Positions 18,713-26,160 are shown, counted from the stretch's first letter. The stretch: DNA of 29,423 bases from an uncultured Lachnospiraceae bacterium (GCA_910583835.1 CAJTYM010000050.1:1-29423); one strand, 5' to 3'. Made by a program: numbers and translations. Notes: generated by a model not told the origin, from the letters alone.

Positions 18713-20136
18713 GCAATTCCTCCAATATAATTCAGCGGTATGCGGACTGTGAAAACCGTTCCCTCCCCCTCTTTGCTGTGCGCTTTAATCGCACCCCGGT
18801 GTTTGAGCACGGCATTCCTCGTAATGGCAAGACCCAGTCCCGTTCCGCCAATCTCCTTAGAATGGGATTTGTCCACACGGAAAAACCTTTCGTAAATATG
18901 CTCTAAATATTCTTCGGGAATTCCAATCCCGGAGTCCTCCACACGCACAAAGAAATATTTGTGGTCAGCATTTAAAGAAACATGCACCCACCCATCTTTC
19001 TTGTTGTACTTGATGGCATTCTCCACCAGGTTATTCAATGCCAGGGACAGCTTCACCTCATCTACCTCCGCACTAACCGGACGGAAACTCTCCAGTACAA
19101 GTTCAATATTCTGTTTCTCCGCAATCGGACGCAGGCGCTTCATTATCATTTCCAGCAGCTCATTGATATTTACCACAGAAATGTTCAGTTCCCCTGCCGC
19201 TTTGTCCATCTTCACCAGAGACAGCAAATCGTTGATAATCTTATTTTCCCGTTCAATCTCCTCTGCGATATCGCTCATAAATTCTTTATACAGCTCTACC
19301 GGCACATCCTCCTGCCCCAGCAAGGAGTCCGCAAGCACTTTCATGGACGTCAGCGGCGTTTTTAGCTCGTGGGACACATTTGACACAAATTCCTGTCTCG
19401 AATTATCTATCCCCCGCATACGGCCCAACATCTCATTGAAAGCGCCTGAAATTGCTTCCGTCTCCGTATAGTCAGAAATCATCAGTTCCTCTTCTTCATT
19501 CTCTGCCTGGATTTCCTCTAAAGATTTCGTCATCTTCTTAAACGGCAGCACCAGACGGCGCGCACAGAAAAATGCAATAGCCAGAACTATCACTGCATTT
19601 ACCATCTCGATTATCTGCACATTCTTTTTCAGATAATCGTAATTCATCATGATACTGTCCGTGGACACGCTCACCAGCATAACGCCTAAAGATTCCTTGG
19701 TATCCGTATTCTTCAAAGGAACCGCCAATTCAATGTAACGGCTGTCAGGGTCATACTTGCTGATTTCCTCACCCTGGAAACTCTTCACCACCTCGCCGGA
19801 AATGATTGTCTTGCCGGTGTCAATGCCGTATGTGTCTTTGACAATCTGGAAATGCCTGTTAATCACCATAATCCTGCCATCATAGATATTAGAAACCTGA
19901 TCCAACTGGGCATTGATAATCTCCATGGACAAATCTGCCATATAATTATAGGTAACTACCTGGTTCGCCAATATCTTCGTCTGGCTTAAAACATCAATGC
20001 TGCGGTTGGAAACAGCCCGATTCTCATAGGTGGCAAGGATTCCAAAACGCAAAGCTATATTGGGAAGAATCCCCATCAGTGCAATAATCAAGAACAGCCT
20101 GAATTTCAGGCTGTGGATAAACTTTAACTTCTTCAT
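18709..20136 (-). CDS. Membrane sensor histidine kinase (PhoR/WalK-like)
   Basis: A 475-aa sensor kinase. TM1 is at about 12-34, an extracellular sensor region at about 35-172 and TM2 at about 176-195. A HAMP-like linker follows (about 195-245). The HisKA motif VSNVSHELKTPLTS carries the phospho-acceptor His256. HATPase motifs are NNLVENAIKYN (N box), EDSGIGIPEE (G1), the FFRVDKSHS F box and GGTGLGLAI (G2). There is no PAS domain between HAMP and HisKA. It lies 61 nt after the regulator gene and overlaps the lipoprotein ATG, so the three form one signalling unit. The signal is unknown; cell-wall or envelope state is a reasonable guess from WalK-like relatives. Confidence 0.92.
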   Translation of the reverse strand: MKKLKFIHSLKFRLFLIIALMGILPNIALRFGILATYENRAVSNRSIDVLSQTKILANQVVTYNYMADLSMEIINAQLDQVSNIYDGRIMVINRHFQIVKDTYGIDTGKTIISGEVVKSFQGEEISKYDPDSRYIELAVPLKNTDTKESLGVMLVSVSTDSIMMNYDYLKKNVQIIEMVNAVIVLAIAFFCARRLVLPFKKMTKSLEEIQAENEEEELMISDYTETEAISGAFNEMLGRMRGIDNSRQEFVSNVSHELKTPLTSMKVLADSLLGQEDVPVELYKEFMSDIAEEIERENKIINDLLSLVKMDKAAGELNISVVNINELLEMIMKRLRPIAEKQNIELVLESFRPVSAEVDEVKLSLALNNLVENAIKYNKKDGWVHVSLNADHKYFFVRVEDSGIGIPEEYLEHIYERFFRVDKSHSKEIGGTGLGLAITRNAVLKHRGAIKAHSKEGEGTVFTVRIPLNYIGGIA

Positions 20137-20197
20137 CTTTTTCTCCGCTGTTATGCTGGCAGCTAGTACAACAGATATTAAGTTTCTTTATGTTATA

Positions 20198-20887
20198 CTA
20201 GCCATGATAATAATAACCTACGCCCCACTTGGTATGCACATATTTGGGGTCGCTGGGTTTCTCTTCAATCTTCTCCCTCAGCCGCCTTACATGCACATCC
20301 ACGGTACGGACATCGCCCGGATATTCAGAACCCCATACGAGATTTAGAAGTTTCTCCCTGCTGTACACTTTGTTGGGATTCAAAACCAGGATTGCCAGCA
20401 AGTCAAACTCCCTTGCCGTAACATTGATTTCATTTCCCAGAATAAACAGCCGGCGGCTCTCACAGTCGAGACGCAAATCTCCGTTCTCTACGATTTTAAG
20501 ATTTTCCTCCTTCTTCGGTTTGGGGGAGGTCCTTCTCATAATCGCCTTAATCCGCGCCTTTACTTCCAGAATGTTAAACGGCTTCGTAATATAGTCATCT
20601 GCGCCGTATTCCAGACCGAGAATCTTATCCATATCGTCCCCTTTTGCCGTCAGCATGACAATCGGCACTGTGGAAAATTCCCGGATCTGCTGGCACACCT
20701 CAAACCCATCCATCTTCGGCAGCATGATATCCAAAAGTACCATGTCGTAAGTATTCTCTGTTGCAAGCCTGAGGGCTTCCTCACCGTCATAGGCGCAGTC
20801 CACCTCCATTCCGTCCTGCTCCAGGCTGAAACGGATTCCTTTCACTATCAATTTTTCATCATCGACTACAAGAACCTTTTTTGCCAT
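20198..20887 (-). CDS. OmpR-family response regulator (PhoP/WalR-like)
   Basis: A 229-aa regulator. The receiver domain (1-120) has the acidic pair Asp9-Asp10, phospho-acceptor Asp53 in LLDIMLPKMDG, T80 and the KPF motif. The winged-helix DNA-binding domain (about 130-229) has REFDLLAILVLNP, the recognition region VDVHVRRLREKIE, and ends KWGVGYYYHG. It is the cognate partner of the kinase encoded 61 nt downstream. It starts 9 nt after the comEA stop, so it lies inside a competence-gene operon. The WalR-like C-terminus suggests direct-repeat binding sites, but no target is proven in this window. Confidence 0.93.
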   Translation of the reverse strand: MAKKVLVVDDEKLIVKGIRFSLEQDGMEVDCAYDGEEALRLATENTYDMVLLDIMLPKMDGFEVCQQIREFSTVPIVMLTAKGDDMDKILGLEYGADDYITKPFNILEVKARIKAIMRRTSPKPKKEENLKIVENGDLRLDCESRRLFILGNEINVTAREFDLLAILVLNPNKVYSREKLLNLVWGSEYPGDVRTVDVHVRRLREKIEEKPSDPKYVHTKWGVGYYYHG

Positions 20888-20896
20888 TCTTTCACC

Positions 20897-21562
20897 TCAT
20901 TGAACTTTGACGTAATCTTCTATTTTGGAAAATACGCCTTCTTTAATCCCTTCTATTTTCATCAAATCTTCAATTTGTGCAAAACTGCCGTTCGTCTCGC
21001 GCCAGGCTATGATACTTGCCGCCTTCGCCGCCCCGATTCCCGGAAGTCCCATAAGCTCTTCTTTGGTGGCCGTGTTGAGATTCACCTTTCCATCATCCTT
21101 ATGTCCCATATCAGCGGACGGATATCCGGCAGAATCCTCCTGGGCAGCTGCTTCCTCGGCAGTCATTACCCAAATCATCTCTCCATCGGTCAGGGGCTGT
21201 GCCTGATTCAGGGACCTGGGCTCTGCTTCCTCTGTCAGTCCTCCGGCAAGTTCTACTGCCTGAAATACCCTGCTGCCTTGCGGCAATTCATAGACCCCGG
21301 GATTCCTGACTGCTCCTGACACCTGCACATAAATCAGGGGCTGCAAATCCCCGGCGGACGCCATTTCACCGTCAGAACTATGCTCTGGTACGCCTTCGTC
21401 ACCCATACTGTCTGCTTCCTGCTGCTTCTTGCCGCCAGCTTCCTCCTGTATCATTTCGCCAGTTTCAGATAACAGCAGACCCTCTTCCTTGTCCCGCCCG
21501 GCGCATCCTGCCATGAGGATGATGAACATCAGAATGAATATGATTTTCCATTTAATTTTCAA
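20897..21562 (-). CDS. comEA: ComEA-type DNA receptor, predicted lipoprotein
   Basis: A 221-aa protein. The N-terminus is a lipoprotein signal (ILMAGC, Cys20), where classical ComEA has a transmembrane anchor. An acidic Glu/Ser-rich linker (about 22-70) leads to a SLBB domain (about 75-140: IYVQVSGAVRNPGVYELP). The DNA-binding double helix-hairpin-helix follows (about 158-221), with VNLNTATKEELMGLPGIG and a second hairpin. ComEA captures incoming double-stranded DNA and hands it to ComEC. It is the first gene of the minus-strand operon, preceded by the promoter at 21624-21652. It is separated from comEC by a two-component pair and a lipoprotein gene. Confidence 0.93.
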   Translation of the reverse strand: MKIKWKIIFILMFIILMAGCAGRDKEEGLLLSETGEMIQEEAGGKKQQEADSMGDEGVPEHSSDGEMASAGDLQPLIYVQVSGAVRNPGVYELPQGSRVFQAVELAGGLTEEAEPRSLNQAQPLTDGEMIWVMTAEEAAAQEDSAGYPSADMGHKDDGKVNLNTATKEELMGLPGIGAAKAASIIAWRETNGSFAQIEDLMKIEGIKEGVFSKIEDYVKVQ

Positions 21563-21623
21563 ACTTTTCCCACCTTTCTATCTATTGGCGGATGAGAAAA
21601 GCCTTATTCACAAATCTATTCTT

Positions 21624-21652
21624 ATTGTAACGAAATTTTCCGTTTATTACAA
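21624..21652 (-). promoter_or_regulatory. Promoter of the comEA operon with TTGTAA dyad
   Basis: On the minus strand TTGTAA (21647-21652), a 17-nt spacer and TACAAT (21624-21629) make a good sigma-A promoter, placing the start near 21617 and about 55 nt before the comEA ATG. The boxes lie in a dyad TTGTAA-N16-TTACAA (21625-21630, 21647-21652), which could also be an operator. It fires away from the GntR promoter at 21704, about 50 bp off. Confidence 0.55.
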
Positions 21653-21703
21653 GAGGTTTTTCATAATGTTACGGAATCATTAAGAAAATGCGAAAAAATA
21701 TAC

Positions 21704-21752
21704 TTGACATTTTCCCTAAAAAAAGCTATTGTGTTATTTAGATAGTACAATA
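21704..21752 (+). promoter_or_regulatory. Promoter and dyad operator of the GntR-ABC cassette
   Basis: A perfect -35 TTGACA (21704-21709), a 17-nt spacer and -10 TATTGT (21727-21732). The -10 is the left half of an inverted repeat TATTGT-N14-ACAATA (21727-21732 and 21747-21752), with half-sites 20 bp apart and further partial symmetry outward (TATTGTGTTA versus TATTGTACTA). A GntR dimer bound here would block RNA polymerase, which fits autorepression by the YtrA-type regulator encoded at 21788. Confidence 0.65.
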
Positions 21753-21787
21753 ATACATAAATCCATAATCGGAAACGAGGTGATTAA

Positions 21788-22174
21788 ATGCCATGGAATT
21801 TGGATTCTGACCGGCCTATCTTTATCCAAATCATTGAAAAGATTCAGATGGATATCATTTCCGGCCTGTATGCCCCGGGGGATAAACTGCCTTCTGTCCG
21901 CGAACTCGCCCAGAAAGCAGCGGTTAACCCGAACACAATGCAAAAAGCGCTTTCAGAGCTGGAGCGGACCGGATTAGTCCATTCACAGAGAACCAGCGGA
22001 CGATACATTACGGAGGATACTGCCATGATTGCAGAATTGAAATCAACATTAGCCAAAGATATTGTGACACAATTCTTAGATAACATGTTAAGACTCGGCA
22101 TACCACAGGAGGAAGTAATTCCCCTTATTTCTAAAATCATCGAAGGAGACGACCATGACACTGTTAGAATGTAA
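21788..22174 (+). CDS. GntR-family transcriptional regulator, YtrA type
   Basis: A 128-aa regulator. The N-terminal winged helix (about 10-78) carries LPSVRELAQKAAVNPNTMQKA and LERTGLV, the GntR signature. Only a short helical dimerisation tail (80-128) follows, as in YtrA-type members that control ABC transporters and lack a ligand-binding domain. The SD GAGGTG precedes the ATG. It overlaps the ATPase gene by 20 nt, so the cassette is one operon. It probably represses from the dyad at 21727-21752. Relatives respond to cell-wall antibiotics or stationary phase, but the inducer here is unknown. Confidence 0.92.
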   Translation: MPWNLDSDRPIFIQIIEKIQMDIISGLYAPGDKLPSVRELAQKAAVNPNTMQKALSELERTGLVHSQRTSGRYITEDTAMIAELKSTLAKDIVTQFLDNMLRLGIPQEEVIPLISKIIEGDDHDTVRM

Positions 22175-22850
22175 AAACCTTAGCAAAACATATGGAAAAC
22201 ATACCGCGCTTAACGACATCAGCCTGCAGATTGACGGCGGGCATATCATCGGGCTTTTAGGTCCCAACGGCAGCGGCAAGACCACATTGATTAAACTGAT
22301 TACCGGCCTACTTTGCCCCACTGCCGGCGCTGTGTATGTCAAGGAGGAGCCCATCGGCCCTGTCAGCAAAAGCCTCATCTCCTACCTGCCCGACCACACC
22401 TACTTAAACGGCAATCTGCGAGTACGGGAGATTATTGATTTTTTTGCCGACTTTTATGAAGATTTTGATTCCCTTCGCGCCTACGATATGATGGCCAAAC
22501 TGCAGATTAATCCCTGCCAGAAACTAAAGACGCTTTCCAAAGGCACACAGGAAAAGGTACAGCTGATTTTAGTGATGAGCCGCCACGCCAGCCTGTATAT
22601 CCTGGATGAACCTTTAGCGGGCGTAGATCCCGCTGCCAGGGATTATATCCTGGATACGATTCTCTCAAACTATGACGAGAACGCCTCCATCCTCATTTCC
22701 ACCCATTTAATCTCAGATATTGAGAACATCCTGGATGAGGTTATTTTCCTTAAGGACGGCCATTTACACACGCACGCCCTGGTGGATGAACTGCGTGAGA
22801 AGGACCACAAATCAGTTGACACTATTTTCCGGGAGGTATTCAAATGTTAA
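22155..22850 (+). CDS. ABC transporter ATP-binding protein
   Basis: A 231-aa ATPase. Walker A is GPNGSGKT (36-43), the signature region is LSKGTQEKVQL (127-137), Walker B is LYILDEP (147-153) and the H-loop is His184 in STHLI. The signature has SKGTQ in place of the classical SGGQ, common in BcrA/YtrB-like exporters. Its start is inside the end of the GntR gene, and its last 7 nt overlap the permease gene. It should power the permease encoded next; the substrate (peptide, antibiotic or lipid) is not evident. Confidence 0.93.
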   Translation: MTLLECKNLSKTYGKHTALNDISLQIDGGHIIGLLGPNGSGKTTLIKLITGLLCPTAGAVYVKEEPIGPVSKSLISYLPDHTYLNGNLRVREIIDFFADFYEDFDSLRAYDMMAKLQINPCQKLKTLSKGTQEKVQLILVMSRHASLYILDEPLAGVDPAARDYILDTILSNYDENASILISTHLISDIENILDEVIFLKDGHLHTHALVDELREKDHKSVDTIFREVFKC

Positions 22851-23701
22851 AGAAACTACTGAAATATGAATGGAAAGACACCCGAAAATTACTGCTTCCC
22901 ATTAACCTTGCCGTAGTCCTGATGACCATTATCGGCTGTTTGATGCTGAGCACCCGCATCTTCGACTCAGAGATGGGATTTCTGCTTGCTGCCCCCTTGC
23001 TGGTTCTCTATATACTGGCCATCATAACCTTTTCCTGCATCACTTTGGTCTATGTATATACACGTTTTTACAGGAACCTGTATACAGCAGAAGGCTATCT
23101 GATGCATACGCTTCCGGTTACCCATACGCAGCTGTTCCACTCCAAGCTTATCATGGGCTGTTTCTGGTTCTCCCTAAATAGCCTGCTTACAACCTTATCA
23201 GCCTCGGCATTAGGCGGTTCCGTGGGATTCCATGAAACTGCCAAAGAAATTTCCGGTGAAATATCGGAATCTTTCATAGACGACTTCATCTTTGCCACAG
23301 GGCAGAATCCGGATTCATTCTCATTTGCGGATATTTTCGGCTTTACTCTGCCTGCGTTTATACTGTTTCTGTTTGTCATGCTGCTTGTCAGTTCCCTTTC
23401 TTCCGTGCTGATAGGCTATGTCAGCGTACTGTTGGGACAGCAGATGGAGCGCAATAAGCTGGCGGCAGCCATTGCCTTTTATTTCGGCATCTATATGGGA
23501 TTCCAAATTCTCACCTCGCTTGCCGTTGCAATCCCGGAACTCCTCAACCTGGGAAAATACTTAGAAGACGATTCGGCTAATATCCTGGCAGATAGTTTCC
23601 GGACGCTCTTCCCCTCTATGATTGTCTGCTACCTGGTTGTGGATGTTATCTTTTATGTTATCTGCAGGATTCTGGTAAAACGCCAGGTCAACCTTGACTG
23701 A
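22844..23701 (+). CDS. ABC-2-type permease partner
   Basis: A 285-aa integral membrane protein with about six hydrophobic segments (roughly 18-38, 45-75, 100-125, 160-195, 205-230, 250-275). Between the third and fourth is a polar loop with an acidic stretch (SGEISESFIDDFIFATGQNP). The layout fits ABC-2 permeases of the YtrC/D or BcrB kind, although no sequence motif is diagnostic. It overlaps the ATPase gene by 7 nt (ATG within the last codons), so the two are translationally coupled. Only one permease gene is present, so the transporter is probably a homodimer. No T-rich terminator is seen directly after the stop. Confidence 0.85.
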   Translation: MLKKLLKYEWKDTRKLLLPINLAVVLMTIIGCLMLSTRIFDSEMGFLLAAPLLVLYILAIITFSCITLVYVYTRFYRNLYTAEGYLMHTLPVTHTQLFHSKLIMGCFWFSLNSLLTTLSASALGGSVGFHETAKEISGEISESFIDDFIFATGQNPDSFSFADIFGFTLPAFILFLFVMLLVSSLSSVLIGYVSVLLGQQMERNKLAAAIAFYFGIYMGFQILTSLAVAIPELLNLGKYLEDDSANILADSFRTLFPSMIVCYLVVDVIFYVICRILVKRQVNLD

Positions 23702-23734
23702 TAAATCCTGCTTATTTTGCGAAGTAAACACGGC

Positions 23735-23870
23735 AACACCCCTCTATATTATAGCAATACAATACCTATACCGCCATGCGATTTAACGCAAAATATTCTT
23801 TTCAGCAATTCGCATGGAAAAAGAAATGCCTCCCCTCTATAATAATTTTGACATAGAGGGGAGGTGTTCT
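23735..23870. repeat. Large imperfect palindrome in the gene-poor stretch 23702-24007
   Basis: The outer arms AACACCCCTCTAT (23735-23747) and ATAGAGGGGAGGTGTT (23854-23869) are inverted copies differing by a 2-3 nt indel. The inner arms CCATGCGA (23774-23781) and TCGCATGG (23810-23817) are perfect inverted copies with a 28-nt loop. A third CCTCCCCTCTAT at 23829-23840 pairs perfectly with ATAGAGGGGAGG (23853-23864) as a 12-bp stem. Both sides hold a TATAAT-like box next to the arm. It could be a MITE-like relic or a folded regulatory region. Beyond it, 23972-24007 holds nothing I recognise. Confidence 0.5.
23815..23843 (+). promoter_or_regulatory. Candidate promoter for the 19-codon frame
   Basis: TGGAAA (23815-23820), a 17-nt spacer and a perfect TATAAT (23838-23843). 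Transcription would start near 23850, just upstream of the SD GGGGAGGTG (23859-23867). The 5' arm of the 12-bp stem would then lie in the promoter and not in the transcript, leaving the SD free. The -35 is weak (4 of 6). Confidence 0.4.
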
Positions 23871-23873
23871 ACA

Positions 23874-23933
23874 GTGGAAAAAACAAAGAACGCTGCAGGA
23901 TTTTTCCTGGGCGATGTAGAAGAGACTTTTTAA
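23874..23933 (+). CDS. Candidate 19-aa peptide gene beside the TPR regulator
   Basis: GTG at 23874 opens a 19-codon frame reading MEKTKNAAGFFLGDVEETF, then TAA. Support is contextual: a strong SD (GGGGAGGTG) 7 nt before the GTG, a TATAAT box about 30 nt upstream, and a hairpin-forming repeat directly after the stop that could end the transcript. There is no signal peptide. The peptide is amphipathic, with a basic start, a hydrophobic middle (AAGFFLG) and an acidic end. It converges with the XRE/TPR regulator gene ending at 24008. Short peptides next to TPR regulators often act as signals (RRNPP systems), but this link is only inference. A chance frame is a real alternative. Confidence 0.35.
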   Translation: MEKTKNAAGFFLGDVEETF

Positions 23934-23971
23934 GCTAGGGAAACGCTGATTAAATTCAGTATTTCCCTAGC
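23934..23971. repeat. Palindromic repeat, AGGGAAACGCTGATTAAA family (copy 2)
   Basis: A 10-bp perfect stem GCTAGGGAAA/TTTCCCTAGC (23934-23943, 23962-23971) with an inner CTGA/TCAG pairing around an AT-rich centre. It shares the GGGAAACGCTGATTAAA core with the copies at 10947 and 27932. It sits between two convergent genes and may serve as a terminator for both. Confidence 0.65.
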
Positions 23972-24007
23972 GTAAGTACATCAATTTATGCCATAAGGGT
24001 TTTCAGC

Positions 24008-24940
24008 TTATTGGCAGCAGCTTATGCCGTAATGGGTTTCGGCATATTTTCTTATCTGTTCAGCGCGCTCGTGCTGGCTCATTGCCTTAAAAAGGGCGAT
24101 ACTCTGATAAAAACTTTCTTTAGACACGTCAAACTGCCCAAGCTCTGCCAGGGCACAGGCTTTGTTGCACAGCAGCATGGGAAACGCGTGCAGTTTCCCA
24201 TATTCAACGCAGAAATCAATCCCGGTCTGGCAGAGTTCCAGGGCTTCTTTATAATGGCCCGCCTGCCCCATCCAGGATGACAGATTCTGCAGAATCATCA
24301 GATATTTCACAGACAGTTCCTGTCCGCCAACGGTATGTTCCTCAATATATTCTTTCAATCCAAATAACAGCTGTAAAGCTGGCCATAGCTTTCCCATGGC
24401 ATGGTACGCGCAGCCAATATTATTGAGGATGCTGATTTCGTGAAAGGTCAGAAGCCTTGCCCTGATATGCACGCCATCAAAATCAGGAAGCGTCATGCGT
24501 ATTGCAGCTAAGAGCCGTTCCAATATATGCGCTTCACTCTCTCCACGGTTTTTGCATATCAAAGCCCTTGCAAAACAGACATACTGCTCTTCCAGTTTCA
24601 GGCTGTAATCTTTTCTGGAGGATTTCTGCAGCTTTTCTTCCAATATCCTTACAACTTCTTCTGCCTTCCCATATTCTTTCCTCGCCAGGCAGCGGGTCAG
24701 CTTCTCTTGCGTCTCGTAACGTTCCATCTCCTCCCGGCTGAGATAGCTGTTATAAACCCTATCTACAATTCCCAGCCTCTGCATCAGAGATTCCAATATT
24801 CTCTTTCCCGGCGCCTGCACCCCATTCTCAATCCTTGATAAGGTGGAAGGTGTGCAGATTCCATAACACAGTTCTTCCTGGGAGTATTTCTGCCGTTCCC
24901 TGGCTTCGCGGATTAAGCTGCCGACCGCATAATGTGCCAT
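24008..24940 (-). CDS. XRE-family HTH regulator with TPR-like C-terminal domain
   Basis: A 310-aa protein. The N-terminal HTH (about 7-60) shows LIREARERQKYSQEELCYGI and STLSRIENG. The rest is helical with TPR-like repeats, clearest at about 215-300 (YKEALELCQTGIDFC and LGQFDVSKESFYQSI). Size and layout match the peptide-responsive Rgg/PlcR/PrgX (RRNPP) group as well as other clostridial XRE-TPR regulators. It starts 15 nt after the kinase stop, so it is probably the last gene of the DUF975-regulator-kinase unit. A candidate peptide gene lies convergent at 23874-23933. Whether a peptide binds the TPR groove is unknown. Confidence 0.85.
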   Translation of the reverse strand: MAHYAVGSLIREARERQKYSQEELCYGICTPSTLSRIENGVQAPGKRILESLMQRLGIVDRVYNSYLSREEMERYETQEKLTRCLARKEYGKAEEVVRILEEKLQKSSRKDYSLKLEEQYVCFARALICKNRGESEAHILERLLAAIRMTLPDFDGVHIRARLLTFHEISILNNIGCAYHAMGKLWPALQLLFGLKEYIEEHTVGGQELSVKYLMILQNLSSWMGQAGHYKEALELCQTGIDFCVEYGKLHAFPMLLCNKACALAELGQFDVSKESFYQSIALFKAMSQHERAEQIRKYAETHYGISCCQ

Positions 24941-24955
24941 AGCTTTTCCTCATTC

Positions 24956-26158
24956 CTACGCCACTGAAAGGCGGATTACAAATGCTTTTGTATACTCCTC
25001 CCAATCCCCCTGTTCTAACACAAGGCTTCCGCCGTGCATGGCAATTACTTTCCATGCAATGCTCAAGCCCAGACCACTGCCACCCTTACTGTTCCTTGAT
25101 TCATCCCCCAATACAAACGGTTCAAATATATAACGGACAATCTCCTGCGGAATCTTGTCCCCATTGTCGCACACCCGGATAATTATTTCCTCATCCTCCG
25201 CTTCCGCCATCACCCATACCCTGGTCCCTGGCGGATTATGCCGCAGCGCATTGCTGAGAAGATTGTTGATGACGCGCTGGAATTGCACCGAATCTACATC
25301 CATAAAAAATGCTTTTTCTGGAATATCCGGCAGTATTTCCATCCCCTTTTCTTCAAAGTCCATATACATGCCCGCCACGCACTCCCGCAGCAATTCAAGC
25401 AAATCCGTGCTGGTCCTGGATAGCTGAAATCCCTCGCTGTCCAATTTCACATAATCAAAGAGGAAATTCAGCAGTCCGCCCATCTGCATGGATTTATTGT
25501 ATATGGTCTCTAAATACTCCTGCCGTTTCTCCTCAGAAATATCCATTCCCGCCCCCTCATGCACCCTAGAATCCAGCAATGCTTTCGCGTAACCTGCCAC
25601 GGTCGTCATCGGCGTTTTCAAATCATGCGCCACATCTGACAAAAGCAGGTTGCGCCTCCTGTCGTACTCCTCTTTCTGCCTACGCTCCTGTTCCTCCAGA
25701 CGTTCTATCTGTACGCTTACCGTCTGCCCGAAAGCGAATGCGGCAAGCACATAGGGGAGCAGAACCGTCAGCAAAATCATGACCGTAAGCGCCATCATTC
25801 CCAAAATGAAAAGATTTTTCTGCACCGGATTCATCTGCAGCGTCTGGCTGGCAATTTTCCCTGACATAGCGCTGCCCGCCAATTCCTCGCTGAACGTACG
25901 CAAAGCAAATCCTATCACATCGGGAAGCCCATTGCAGATTCCCATCACGGCAAGATACAGCGCACCACGGCATAACACATCAATGCTCACGCCGTTTTCC
26001 ATGCCAGCCGCAAAAAAATCAATATGCAGGCTGTCAGACAGCCATGGAAAAACAATTCCCTCGTAGAACCTGGCCAACAGATTCTCACTGACGCCAACCA
26101 ATATCAAGATAAAAAGGAACCGCTTAATCAAAAATTTTTTCCACTCTGAATTATTCAT
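24956..26158 (-). CDS. Membrane sensor histidine kinase, VanS-like
   Basis: A 400-aa kinase. TM1 is at about 11-29 and TM2 at about 117-145. Between them is an extracytoplasmic region of about 85 residues with a moderately hydrophobic stretch (60-88). A basic/acidic coiled linker (150-170) leads to SDVAHDLKTPMTT with phospho-acceptor His178. HATPase motifs are NNLLSNALRHN (N box), VCDNGDKIPQE (G1) and GGSGLGLSIAWK (G2). It starts 2 nt after the stop of the response regulator gene, so the pair is cognate. The XRE/TPR gene follows by 15 nt. The VanS label reflects domain order and motifs and does not imply vancomycin resistance; no van ligase genes are present. Confidence 0.92.
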   Translation of the reverse strand: MNNSEWKKFLIKRFLFILILVGVSENLLARFYEGIVFPWLSDSLHIDFFAAGMENGVSIDVLCRGALYLAVMGICNGLPDVIGFALRTFSEELAGSAMSGKIASQTLQMNPVQKNLFILGMMALTVMILLTVLLPYVLAAFAFGQTVSVQIERLEEQERRQKEEYDRRRNLLLSDVAHDLKTPMTTVAGYAKALLDSRVHEGAGMDISEEKRQEYLETIYNKSMQMGGLLNFLFDYVKLDSEGFQLSRTSTDLLELLRECVAGMYMDFEEKGMEILPDIPEKAFFMDVDSVQFQRVINNLLSNALRHNPPGTRVWVMAEAEDEEIIIRVCDNGDKIPQEIVRYIFEPFVLGDESRNSKGGSGLGLSIAWKVIAMHGGSLVLEQGDWEEYTKAFVIRLSVA

Positions 26159-26160
26159 GC

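Noticed and set aside
21771..21790. GGAAACGAGGTGATTAAATG before the GntR gene as another copy of the palindromic repeat
   Set aside because: The similarity is short, needs a 2-nt insertion, lacks a second arm, and is explained by the SD GAGGTGATT plus start codon.
23600..23731. Minus-strand GTG frame at 23731, mirror of the candidate peptide start
   Set aside because: It runs antisense through the permease gene, has no domain, and its SD (GAGGGG) is weaker and differently spaced.
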